A stretch of 15,171 nucleotides of DNA. Origin: Litorivicinus sp965656605 (GTDB taxonomy: Bacteria > Pseudomonadota > Gammaproteobacteria > Pseudomonadales > Litorivicinaceae). Below are positions 8,341 to 15,171 of the stretch, piece by piece. A model generated the notes under the pieces. It did no database searches. It had not been told where the DNA came from and worked only from the letters and a program-made list of their open reading frames with translations. The position numbers and the translations under genes are program-made. Location of the stretch: positions 1 to 15,171 of the forward strand of contig CBFHLC010000049.1 in assembly GCA_965656605.1 (NCBI GenBank). The letters are read 5' to 3'. Within the stretch, counting starts at the first letter, position 1, and every line of letters starts with the position of its first letter.

Positions 8341-9686
8341 GCTTTTATTTGATCCTGAACATCCGCAATCGGACGCAACCAGAAACCTTCTTCAATTTGC
8401 TGTTCACGAGCAAAGCTCTGTGCGGCGGCGCGTGATTCAAACGCGCCAACAAGCCCTACGTACCATGGGCTTCCGTCCCGTTCGACCTGAATGACATTCA
8501 AATCGAGCGCGGCGTACTGACCCGTTTTTTCCCTGCGGGCAGTGTCAGGGTTCTGTGTCCCGAATAGCTGGAGGGTATAGGAATTTGAAGCGGCAGACAA
8601 GATTGCCGCTTCGTCAAAAGCCCACTGGGGGGCACTTTCAGCGATTTGTGCGGGTTCTGAAACCGGCTCAACCACCACTTCGACGGCGGGCACTTCGCGT
8701 ACAGGAATCTCGGCCAACAGGGGCTGTAGCTCGGGAGTCAGAGCACTTTGCAAGCGCTCAATCGGGACTCCTTCAGGCGCGATGTTTAAATCCGCCAAGG
8801 CCGCAGAGAAATCCACAACCACCTCAGGCTTAGGTTCTAGCTCAGCCAGCGGCTCGGGCACCTTGGGCGCTTGCGACAGCTCACGCTCCAGTGCCTCAAG
8901 GCTCTCTAAGCTGGCCTGAGTCGGCGACGCGGCATCATCTTGATACAACTGCCACACCAGCACACCACTCAGCAACACGGCCAGCAACGAGGCCACACCG
9001 AAAACCACCGCCACTCGCTTTCGACCCGGGATGGGACCTGAAATTGGCAATCCCGCTCGATGTCGCTCAATGCAGAGCTCGAGCTGGGCCAAGTTGCCAC
9101 CACTGACCTCAAAGACTGCCGCGCGGTCCAGCTTGGCCATGGCATCACCAGACCAGGGGCCCTGAGTTAACAAGTAATCCATGTGCTCGTTGGCTTCATC
9201 AAAGTTCAGCTCAACCAACGCCACTTCTTGAATCAGTGTTTGCGGAGGCGCGAGAGGACGAATGCGTTCGCGCAGCGGCTGCTCCGACAGCAGCGCCACC
9301 GCCAAGCCCGCCTGATCAGACGTTTTGGCTGACAGACGGGACAACAAAGCCAGCGCAGCATCGGCGAGCAAATGAGCCCGCTCAATAATAACCAGCACCG
9401 GATAACCCGCATCGCGGACCTGCTCGGATTGTTCACGAATCGCAGCAATGCTGGCTGCCGGCGCACCGGGCGTGACGCCGAGTTGGCGAGCAATCGCATC
9501 CACAAGGCTTTGCGCCTCCTGCGGGGCAACCAGACGAATCGGGCGTACATCATCGGTACACAACGCCTTGATGACAGATCGTTTACCCACACCGGCAGGG
9601 CCAGTCAGGTTCAACAAACCTGGATCAAAGCGCAGCCACTGCTCCAACACCGGAACGGCCCGGGCGCAGGCGCCCACCAAATTCAT
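8328..9686 (-). CDS. damX: DamX-like protein: AAA-like domain, one membrane segment, SPOR domain
   Basis: A 452-residue bitopic inner-membrane protein. The cytoplasmic N-terminal half (about 1-220) resembles an AAA/ExeA-type ATPase, with a P-loop-like GPAGVGKRS at 29-37 and a Walker-B-like VLVIIERAH at 97-105; both are degenerate. Basic residues (GRKR, 221-224) precede a membrane helix at about 225-245. An acidic, proline-containing periplasmic linker follows. The C-terminal SPOR domain spans about 367-452 (YTLQLFGTQ, then WYVGLVGAFESRAAAQSFA). In the family, SPOR domains bind septal peptidoglycan lacking stem peptides, and DamX takes part in division. Position after aroB matches damX in enterobacteria and the unnamed SPOR gene of Pseudomonas. 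Start choice: ATG at 9686 overlaps the aroB stop as ATGA, with GAGG at 9694-9697 seven bases upstream; an in-frame TTG at 9704 is less likely. The symbol rests on architecture and synteny. Confidence 0.85.
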   Translation of the reverse strand: MNLVGACARAVPVLEQWLRFDPGLLNLTGPAGVGKRSVIKALCTDDVRPIRLVAPQEAQSLVDAIARQLGVTPGAPAASIAAIREQSEQVRDAGYPVLVIIERAHLLADAALALLSRLSAKTSDQAGLAVALLSEQPLRERIRPLAPPQTLIQEVALVELNFDEANEHMDYLLTQGPWSGDAMAKLDRAAVFEVSGGNLAQLELCIERHRAGLPISGPIPGRKRVAVVFGVASLLAVLLSGVLVWQLYQDDAASPTQASLESLEALERELSQAPKVPEPLAELEPKPEVVVDFSAALADLNIAPEGVPIERLQSALTPELQPLLAEIPVREVPAVEVVVEPVSEPAQIAESAPQWAFDEAAILSAASNSYTLQLFGTQNPDTARREKTGQYAALDLNVIQVERDGSPWYVGLVGAFESRAAAQSFAREQQIEEGFWLRPIADVQDQIKAVAD

Positions 9687-10771
9687 GCTGAGGCCTCGGC
9701 ACAAAAGCTAATCAGCGTCTGGTGCAACGCAGCTGGATCAAACTCGGCGGTGACAACCGCCTGCCCCATGGGCTTTGGCAAAACCAGTCGCAGCTGGCCA
9801 GCATCAACTTTTTTATCCAATCCCATGTGATGCATAAAGTTATCTGGCGTCATGCACGCGGGCACTTGAGTGGGTAGATTAGCTGCGTGCAACAGAGCCA
9901 ATAGCGCTTGATGCGAGGCCTCATCACTCCAACCCAGCCGCCGCGACAAATCGCTGGCCATCGCCATGCCAACCGCCACCCCTTCGCCATGCAGCAGACC
10001 GGTGTATTGCTGCTGCGCCTCGATTGCGTGGCCAAAGGTGTGGCCCAAATTCAGCAGTGCCCGTTGGCCGGCCTCGCGCTCATCCGCCGCGACGATGTCC
10101 GCCTTCATTTGGCAGGCATGTCGGACTGCTTCGGCTAATGCGTCGCTTTGCAAATCAGTCAGCTGAACAATGTTCTCGCTCAGCCACTGCAAAAAATCCA
10201 CATCCCCAAGCGCGCCGTATTTGATCACTTCGGCCATCCCGGCTGAAAACTCACGCGCAGGCAAACTGACCAGGGTATCCGTATCAATTAACACGGCAAC
10301 CGGCTGATGAAAGGCGCCAATCATGTTTTTACCTTGGGGGTGGTTAACGGCTGTTTTACCGCCAACACTGGAGTCCACTTGCGCCAACAGAGTGGTGGGC
10401 AGCTGAAGGAAATCCACACCCCGCTGGTAACACGCCGCGGCAAATCCGGTCATGTCACCGACAACACCGCCACCCAGCGCGACTAACGCGCACTTTCGGC
10501 TAAAGCGGGCTTCCAGCAACTCGCTCCAAATCAGCTCCAACTCAGACAGACGCTTGGAGGCCTCGCCGGCAGGGATGGTATGAACCAATACTCGCGCATG
10601 ACTCAGCTGCGCTGTGATCTGCTCTAAGTACAGCGGCGCGACGTTGGAGTCCGTCACAATCATGATTTCGCGGTGGGGCAAGTACTGGGCGAGTTGGCCA
10701 TTACCCAGCAAGCCGGGTCCGATCAGGATTGGGTAGCTGCGATCGTCGAGTTCAACCGTGACTTGTTGCAT
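9683..10771 (-). CDS. aroB: 3-dehydroquinate synthase
   Basis: The second enzyme of the shikimate pathway, converting DAHP to 3-dehydroquinate with bound NAD and a divalent metal (Zn or Co). It has 362 residues from ATG 10771, equal to the E. coli protein. The glycine-rich NAD region GGGVVGDMTGF is at 100-110. The substrate-site segment TTLLAQVDSSVGGKTAVNH is at 126-144, and KNMIGAFHQP at 148-157. The expected metal ligands are all present: E181 (MAEVIKYG), H244 (NLGHTFGH) and H261 (LLHGEG). Start choice: MQQVTVELDDRSYPI matches the usual AroB N-terminus, and this start overlaps the aroK end by 20 bases. In-frame starts at 10780 and 10807 would add 3 or 12 residues. Translational coupling with aroK is likely. 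Confidence 0.97.
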   Translation of the reverse strand: MQQVTVELDDRSYPILIGPGLLGNGQLAQYLPHREIMIVTDSNVAPLYLEQITAQLSHARVLVHTIPAGEASKRLSELELIWSELLEARFSRKCALVALGGGVVGDMTGFAAACYQRGVDFLQLPTTLLAQVDSSVGGKTAVNHPQGKNMIGAFHQPVAVLIDTDTLVSLPAREFSAGMAEVIKYGALGDVDFLQWLSENIVQLTDLQSDALAEAVRHACQMKADIVAADEREAGQRALLNLGHTFGHAIEAQQQYTGLLHGEGVAVGMAMASDLSRRLGWSDEASHQALLALLHAANLPTQVPACMTPDNFMHHMGLDKKVDAGQLRLVLPKPMGQAVVTAEFDPAALHQTLISFCAEASA

Positions 10772-11294
10772 AGCGGGCATCCATTTTTTCAATAATCTCG
10801 CTGACAACGAGCTTGGGGGGCATTTGGTCGGTGTGAATCACGACATCTGACAGATCTTGATACCAAGGATGGCGCCGCTGGTGCAAACGCGCCAAGGTGT
10901 CCTGAGCATCACCTTGGGCTAACAACGGCCGATTAGGGTCTTGCCCCACCCGCTCGAACAAGGCCTGTGGCTCGGCAGCCAAGTAGACCACCATCGCGTC
11001 GGATTGGCGCAGTAACTCGTGATTCTCTAACAGCTCGACGATGCCGCCGCCGGTTGAGATAACCGCCTCGCGTCTGCCCAGCGCTTCGCATAACGCTGTG
11101 TGCTCGCGCTTACGAAACCCCGCCTCGCCTTCTTTTTCGAAGATCCAAGGGATATCCGCACCGGTCGATTTCTCAATCTCGTGGTCCGTGTCGCAAAAAG
11201 CCCAGTCAAGTGACTGGGCCAATCTGTTACCGATGGTGCTCTTGCCTGACCCCATGAGGCCAAGCAACACCACGGGGGGGCGTTGTTGGGACAA
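10752..11294 (-). CDS. aroK: Shikimate kinase
   Basis: Phosphorylates shikimate at the 3-hydroxyl using ATP, in the pathway to chorismate. It has 180 residues, close to the E. coli enzyme (173). The P-loop GLMGSGKST is at residues 12-20. Shikimate-binding residues follow the family pattern: D37 (CDTDHEIE), R61 (GFRKRE) and the glycine triplet G82-G84 (STGGGIV). The lid arginine is R122 (DPNRPLL), with R141 (RRHPWY) further on. The predicted start is a TTG directly after the pilQ TAA (TAATTG), with a weak GAG seven bases upstream. GTG codons at residues 8-9 are alternatives, but they would leave almost nothing before the P-loop strand. It sits between pilQ and aroB, as in many gammaproteobacteria. 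Confidence 0.96.
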   Translation of the reverse strand: MSQQRPPVVLLGLMGSGKSTIGNRLAQSLDWAFCDTDHEIEKSTGADIPWIFEKEGEAGFRKREHTALCEALGRREAVISTGGGIVELLENHELLRQSDAMVVYLAAEPQALFERVGQDPNRPLLAQGDAQDTLARLHQRRHPWYQDLSDVVIHTDQMPPKLVVSEIIEKMDARYATSHG

Positions 11295-13400
11295 TTACCG
11301 TCTCGCTAGTGCATCATTAATCAGTTTTGGCGTGATGAAGATTAACAGCTCTTTCTTGTCTTCAATAACTACCTTGTTGCGGAACAGCTTACCTAGCACT
11401 GGCAAATCACCCAGCACCGGCACCTTTTGAACATCGTTCGTACTGGTTTCCTCGAACACACCACCCAACACGATGGTCTCACCATCGCCGACCAGAACAG
11501 TCGTATTCAGCTTACGCGTGTCGATGATGATCTGACCGTCTGAGGTGGTACCGCCCACGCTGTCCTGAGCAATCGCAAGCTCCATGATGACGTTGCCATC
11601 TGGCGTGATCTGCGGAGTCACATCCAACGACAGCACCGCGTTTTGGAACTGAACGTTCGTGCCGGCATCGCTGACCGTACTGTATGGAATCTGGGCCCCT
11701 TGCTGAATCGAGGCCTTGGATTGATCTGCCGTCACTACCTTGGGTTGAGCGACCACTTCGCCGCGGCCTTCGGATTCCAGCGCGTTCAGCTCTAAATTCA
11801 GCAGTAAATCATTGGATGCCAAACCGATCGCAAAGGCACCCGCGGAGGCGCCGGCCGGCAACAAATCAACGTTCAAGGCATCCGCACCAATCGCCGGCGA
11901 ACGAGCTGCCAGACCACCGGACAAGTCGGTCGCCGCCGCATTGTCCGCCAAGCTATTTAACGAGGTGATGCTGTCACCGGCACGCGTAACCACACCACCA
12001 CCGACACCCTCATACAAGGCACCCCATTTGACACCCACGCGTTCACTAAAGCTGGATTCTGCGGTCACAATGCGCGCCTCGATCATCACCTGACGTACCG
12101 GAATATCCAGCACCTGCATCAGATCACGGACTTCTTGAAGCTTGGCGGCGGTGTCTTGAACGATCAGCGTATTAGTTCGCTCATCAACCGCCACACTGCC
12201 GCGGGCTGTCAGCAGCACCGACGAGTCGCCTGACTCAGCGGCGCCTTCTACTCCGGACCCGGTCAGCAATCCAGCAATATCACTGGCTTTGGAATACTGA
12301 ACCTGGATGAATTCGGTGCGTAGTGGAGCCAACTCTTCGGCGGCTTTCTGATTTTCCAGCTCGAGCTGTTCACGCGCTGCAATTTCTTCGGCCGGAGCCA
12401 CCAACAACACATTACCCACCTGGCGCTGATCCAGGCCCTTGGTACGCAACACCAAATCCAGCGCCTGATCCCATGGCACGTTTTGCAAGCGCAGCGTGAT
12501 GTTGCCACCTACCGTGTCCGATGCGACCAAGTTGAGGTTGGTAAAGTCTGCGATCAGGTTCAATACCTTGCGCACTTCAATATCTTGGAAGTTAAGGCTC
12601 AGAGTTTCCCCGGTGTACTTATTGACCTCATCACGCAACTGCTGCTCTTGCGCACTCAGGCTGGAGACCGAGAGCGTTAGCGTGTTGTCCGTTTGGAACG
12701 CCAGATAATCGAAAGCACCTTGAGGACGCACCGCAATCAGGGTGTCGCCTTCTTCAACGTAGGCATCTACGCGACGCACAGGGGTTCCAAAATCCACCAC
12801 ATCCAGACGACGGGCTAGCGCGGGCGGCAATTCAACGCCGGATAGACGGATGCGAACCACCTCACCCTGCTGATCAATTTGCGGCGCAACCGAGGCATCC
12901 GTCAGATCAATCTTGACCAGACCTTCACCGGACTCACCGCGACGAAAATCAATATTTTCGACCGCCGTCTCGACTGCTGCCGCCATCGGTGTTGGCGCAA
13001 AGCTAGGCGCAACCGTCGCGCTGCCGCCCAGCGCCAGGGTCAAACGGTTACCATCACGAGCCAGATCAAAGGGCGTCATTTCGGATAAGTTAACAATCAG
13101 ACGGGTACGCCCGGCTGATTCGATCACCGTGACGCCGCGCACACGCTCGCTTCCGATTTGGAAATAACGCTTGTCCAAGGCACTGCCGGTCTCGTCCAGA
13201 TCAATCGCAATCCGAGCGGGCTCATTGACGGTGTAACTGCGCGGCTCGGGAGCCGGCCCATCAAAAGCCAGACGCACCTCGACACGATCCGACGCTATGC
13301 TTTGAATCGCCAAGTCTGTAATCACCACCGGGCGCGCCCAGGCGCTGACACTGGCGGCGACCGCGGCGATCACAGCGGTTGTTTTTACAAGGGTGTTCAT
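11295..13400 (-). CDS. pilQ: Type IV pilus secretin PilQ
   Basis: The outer-membrane secretin through which the type IV pilus passes; 701 residues, near the size of Pseudomonas PilQ. A Sec signal peptide (MNTLVKTTAVIAAVAASVSAWA, split MNTLVKTTAV / IAAVAASVSAWA) is probably cut after AWA. Two peptidoglycan-binding AMIN domains follow, at about 25-120 and 130-245. Next come an STN/N0 domain at about 265-335 (FQDIEVRKVLNLIADFT), a charged helical spacer, an N1 domain (FIQVQYSKASDIAGLL), and the C-terminal secretin domain from about 440. The secretin signature VPVLGDLPVLGKLF lies near the end. Start choice: ATG 13400 begins the signal peptide and has AAGGA seven bases upstream; the in-frame ATG at 13418 would add MGKEIG before it and lacks a good site. 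It follows pilP directly and is translationally linked to aroK. Confidence 0.97.
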   Translation of the reverse strand: MNTLVKTTAVIAAVAASVSAWARPVVITDLAIQSIASDRVEVRLAFDGPAPEPRSYTVNEPARIAIDLDETGSALDKRYFQIGSERVRGVTVIESAGRTRLIVNLSEMTPFDLARDGNRLTLALGGSATVAPSFAPTPMAAAVETAVENIDFRRGESGEGLVKIDLTDASVAPQIDQQGEVVRIRLSGVELPPALARRLDVVDFGTPVRRVDAYVEEGDTLIAVRPQGAFDYLAFQTDNTLTLSVSSLSAQEQQLRDEVNKYTGETLSLNFQDIEVRKVLNLIADFTNLNLVASDTVGGNITLRLQNVPWDQALDLVLRTKGLDQRQVGNVLLVAPAEEIAAREQLELENQKAAEELAPLRTEFIQVQYSKASDIAGLLTGSGVEGAAESGDSSVLLTARGSVAVDERTNTLIVQDTAAKLQEVRDLMQVLDIPVRQVMIEARIVTAESSFSERVGVKWGALYEGVGGGVVTRAGDSITSLNSLADNAAATDLSGGLAARSPAIGADALNVDLLPAGASAGAFAIGLASNDLLLNLELNALESEGRGEVVAQPKVVTADQSKASIQQGAQIPYSTVSDAGTNVQFQNAVLSLDVTPQITPDGNVIMELAIAQDSVGGTTSDGQIIIDTRKLNTTVLVGDGETIVLGGVFEETSTNDVQKVPVLGDLPVLGKLFRNKVVIEDKKELLIFITPKLINDALARR

Positions 13401-13407
13401 ACCGATT

Positions 13408-13412
13408 TCCTT
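13408..13412 (-). promoter_or_regulatory. Ribosome binding site deciding the pilQ start
   Basis: AAGGA with a seven-base spacer before ATG 13400. It lies within the six extra codons that a start at 13418 would add. It favours the shorter protein, whose N-terminus is a normal signal peptide. Confidence 0.65.
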
Positions 13413-13417
13413 ACCCA

Positions 13418-13948
13418 TTATTGCGTCGGATCTTTCAAAGCCAGCGTGCGAGGACGTTCAAGCCATCCCTCACCGCCATCTGGCACGATTTCTGTCAACT
13501 CGATGCGCGCTTCCGCGACCGAAGTAATGCGGCCATAGTTCTGACCAATAAAATTGCCTACCGTGACCTTGCTGATCTGACCTTGCGCATCGGCAATCAG
13601 CGCAAAGTTCGAGCCATCACGTAACGCCAATGTGCCCACCATGCTGAGGGCATCCAGACTGAACTGCTCAAGGTATTCCCTCGAGCGATCCAGATTCGGC
13701 TTGATGTTCGGATTGGTGTCTGGACGCGCCACTTCGCGCACCTCGATCGGGGCCACAAATGGACTACGCAACGCGTTGGCTTGGTACACAAACGGCTCGT
13801 AATTCTCGAAGGTGGGGACCGGTTCAATCTCGCCACCTGGACGGGCCTTCACCTGCGCAACAAAACGCTCTAGATCCGACAGGTTGGCGCCCTGTCCACA
13901 GCCGGCCAGCAACGCCGGCAGTAAAAGCAGTAAGACTCTAGCCGTCAT
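13418..13948 (-). CDS. pilP: Type IV pilus inner-membrane lipoprotein PilP
   Basis: A 176-residue lipoprotein that links the PilN-PilO inner-membrane complex to the secretin PilQ. The signal is a lipoprotein one: hydrophobic leucine run, then the lipobox LAGC with the lipidated cysteine at C17. A disordered proline-containing region follows (about 35-75, with PFVYQANALRSPF and PNIKPNLDRSREYLEQF, the latter a PilP hallmark). The C-terminal beta-sandwich domain (about 80-165) has VGTLALRDGSNFALI and VGNFIGQNYGRI. The ATG overlaps the pilO end by 11 bases, with AGG seven bases upstream. Its stop TAA overlaps an alternative pilQ ATG by one base. Confidence 0.96.
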   Translation of the reverse strand: MTARVLLLLLPALLAGCGQGANLSDLERFVAQVKARPGGEIEPVPTFENYEPFVYQANALRSPFVAPIEVREVARPDTNPNIKPNLDRSREYLEQFSLDALSMVGTLALRDGSNFALIADAQGQISKVTVGNFIGQNYGRITSVAEARIELTEIVPDGGEGWLERPRTLALKDPTQ

Positions 13949-14534
13949 CGCGGTACCTATAAGTTCGGGCCAAAATGCTCATGTCGAGTTGATCGCCCGA
14001 GACTGGCTGAATCGTGAAATCATGCAGCGTGACGATTCGCGGCAAGCCCGCGACCCCGCTGACAAAGTTGCCCAACTCGTGATACGAGCCGCGCACCTTG
14101 ATCTGAATCGGCAATTCGACGTAATACTCACGCTGCACCTCGGGCTGAAGGTTGATGGAGTCAAACTCCAAACCCGCGCCGATGCCGGTACTGGTGATGT
14201 CCTCAAGTAATCCAGGCACTTCCGTATCGCTAGGCAACTGACGCAGCAACGCGCCGAACTGAGCCTCCATGTCACTCATCTGCTGACGCAGTTGAGGCAG
14301 GTTGGCCACTTGGAACGCCTTGGCTTCAAATTGCTGTTTCAGCGTCACTTCCCGAGCCGTCTCGACTTCGAGCTGAGTCTGCTTGTCTTTGACGACAAAC
14401 CACCAGCCAGCCAGGCACAGCGCGACAAACAAAATGATCCAAAACGCGACTTTGACCAACACCGGCCATTGTCCGGCGTTGTTGATATCCAAATCGTCGC
14501 TACGAAATTCTTTGAGTTCCGAAATCAGACTCAT
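13938..14534 (-). CDS. pilO: Type IV pilus inner-membrane protein PilO
   Basis: A 198-residue bitopic membrane protein that pairs with PilN to form the alignment complex between the motor and PilQ. It has a short cytoplasmic N-terminus, a membrane helix at about 27-48 (ending in LAGWWFVV), a coiled coil at about 50-95 (rich in Q, E and L, including LPQLRQQM), and a ferredoxin-like periplasmic domain from about 100. The segment LPSDTEVPGLLEDITSTG is a typical PilO motif. The start overlaps the pilN stop as ATGA, with a strong GGGAGG at 14542-14547 seven bases upstream. Confidence 0.97.
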   Translation of the reverse strand: MSLISELKEFRSDDLDINNAGQWPVLVKVAFWIILFVALCLAGWWFVVKDKQTQLEVETAREVTLKQQFEAKAFQVANLPQLRQQMSDMEAQFGALLRQLPSDTEVPGLLEDITSTGIGAGLEFDSINLQPEVQREYYVELPIQIKVRGSYHELGNFVSGVAGLPRIVTLHDFTIQPVSGDQLDMSILARTYRYRDDG

Positions 14535-15171
14535 GGTTGCGCCTCCCGGGTTGAGGGGTCATCCAGCACGACACTCAAATTGAAGGCGTTGGGTAACGAG
14601 CCAGTTTTCTCGGCTACCACCTGGGTCAGATTGGGGTCTGTGAACCACTCGGCCCCATCGATCGAGCGCATGAGATTTGAAATGCGATTGTTATTTTCGG
14701 CACGGCCTTTGAGGGCCAAGCGGTCCTCGGTGCGGGTCAAACTCGTGTAATACGATCCGTCGACCAAGGAGGTCACCAGGTTATCGAACACATACACGAT
14801 GCCCGAGCGACGACCCTGCAGATCCTGAATCACCTGCATGCGATCAACCAGCTGACCGCGTAAATCTCGTAGCTCGCGAATCTCGGCGATCTGCCGATCC
14901 ACTTGACTGATCTGCTGGGTTAAAAAGTTATTACGCTGGGTTTGAGCGCTAATTTCACCGTCATAAAACTGCATTGCGCCGAACACCACCGCCGCGCTCA
15001 ATGACGCTGCCACCGCCGTGGTAATCGCAAAGCTGCGCTGCTGTACCTGGCGCTGCTCATCGCGCCATGCAAGCAGATTGATACCCTCAACCTCGAAGGC
15101 GCGCATCGCCAAGCCCGCGGCAATCAAAAGCGCCGGCGCGTCTTGCGAGAGGCCATTCACATTGACGTTCT
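14531..15171 (-). CDS. pilN: PilN, in one open frame with the PilM C-terminus (apparent PilM-PilN fusion; 5' part outside window)
   Basis: The PilN part runs from about 15091 to 14531 (186 residues). It has the N-terminal motif INLLAWR that binds PilM in the family, a membrane helix (SFAITTAVAASLSAAVVFGA), a coiled coil (ISQVDRQIAEIRELRDL), and the periplasmic domain with YVFDNLVTSLVDGSYYTSL. Upstream, the frame stays open to the window edge and reads NVNVNGLSQDAPALLIAAGL, then AMRAFE, which is the PilM C-terminus. No stop lies between the two parts, and the residue at the usual PilN start position is a GTT valine. So the frame appears to encode one protein. An internal ATG at 15106 (AMRAFEVEG) could give a separate PilN with a 15-residue longer N-terminus, but it has no clear ribosome binding site. 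The stop overlaps pilO by four bases. Confidence 0.9.
   Translation of the reverse strand, partial: NVNVNGLSQDAPALLIAAGLAMRAFEVEGINLLAWRDEQRQVQQRSFAITTAVAASLSAAVVFGAMQFYDGEISAQTQRNNFLTQQISQVDRQIAEIRELRDLRGQLVDRMQVIQDLQGRRSGIVYVFDNLVTSLVDGSYYTSLTRTEDRLALKGRAENNNRISNLMRSIDGAEWFTDPNLTQVVAEKTGSLPNAFNLSVVLDDPSTREAQP
15092..15171 (-). CDS. pilM: PilM C-terminal end (partial; same frame as PilN)
   Basis: The last 26 residues of PilM, the cytoplasmic actin-like ATPase of the type IV pilus alignment complex. The stretch SQDAPALLIAAGLAMRAFE matches the normal PilM ending (DAPAL...GLALRSFD type, as I recall from Pseudomonas). A usual PilM stops right after this; here the reading frame continues into PilN. 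The only nearby TGA (15087-15089) is in another frame, so a one-base insertion before it would restore a normal PilM stop. Most of the gene is off the right edge. Confidence 0.8.

Noticed and set aside
7940..8494. Plus-strand open frame of about 184 codons crossing the gltB start and the intergenic gap
   Set aside because: It is antisense to conserved gltB and damX-like coding sequence, has no recognisable domain and an arginine/proline-rich, shadow-like composition, and lacks a clear ribosome binding site.
9372..9830. Plus-strand open frame of about 152 codons opposite the damX-like gene and aroB
   Set aside because: It is antisense to two well-supported genes and their ATGA junction; no domain or ribosome binding site is seen.
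15155..15160. GTG at 15160 as the true start of pilN
   Set aside because: The codons on both sides of it read as continuous PilM C-terminal sequence, so it is an internal valine codon and not an initiation site.

Overview
The window comes from a gammaproteobacterium, most likely a relative of the Pseudomonadales/Oceanospirillales. All proteins look gammaproteobacterial. The minus-strand order pilM-pilN-pilO-pilP-pilQ-aroK-aroB-damX-like-gltB-gltD-hemE is the order I recall from Pseudomonas aeruginosa (PA5044 to PA5034). The species cannot be named from the sequence alone. No tRNA, rRNA, CRISPR array, insertion sequence or phage gene is visible.

Layout, reading the minus strand from the right edge. 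Positions 15171-11295 carry the type IV pilus alignment and secretin genes: the last codons of pilM, then pilN, pilO, pilP and pilQ. Positions 11294-9683 carry the shikimate-pathway genes aroK and aroB. Positions 9686-8328 encode a DamX-like membrane protein with an AAA-like N-terminal domain and a SPOR domain. A gap of about 120 bases follows, the only sizeable non-coding stretch in the window. Positions 8205-2328 encode the two subunits of NADPH glutamate synthase (gltB, gltD). Positions 2325-1249 encode uroporphyrinogen decarboxylase (hemE). The left edge, on the plus strand, holds the 3' part of dnaE2/imuC, an error-prone DNA polymerase, whose end overlaps the end of hemE tail to tail by 17 bases.

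The minus-strand genes are packed with overlaps of 1-20 bases or gaps of 0-10 bases. Most have a GAGG-like ribosome binding site seven bases before the start. This suggests two transcription units: pilM...damX, promoted outside the window, and gltB-gltD-hemE, probably promoted in the 8206-8327 gap. The window combines pilus assembly, aromatic amino acid synthesis, cell division, ammonia assimilation and haem synthesis.

The most unusual observation is at the right edge. The PilM C-terminus reads without a stop codon into the PilN N-terminus, giving an apparent PilM-PilN fusion. Its architecture recalls GspL of type II secretion, which naturally joins PilM-like and PilN-like parts. Two other points deserve attention: degenerate Walker motifs in the DamX-like protein, and a perfect hairpin straddling its stop codon.
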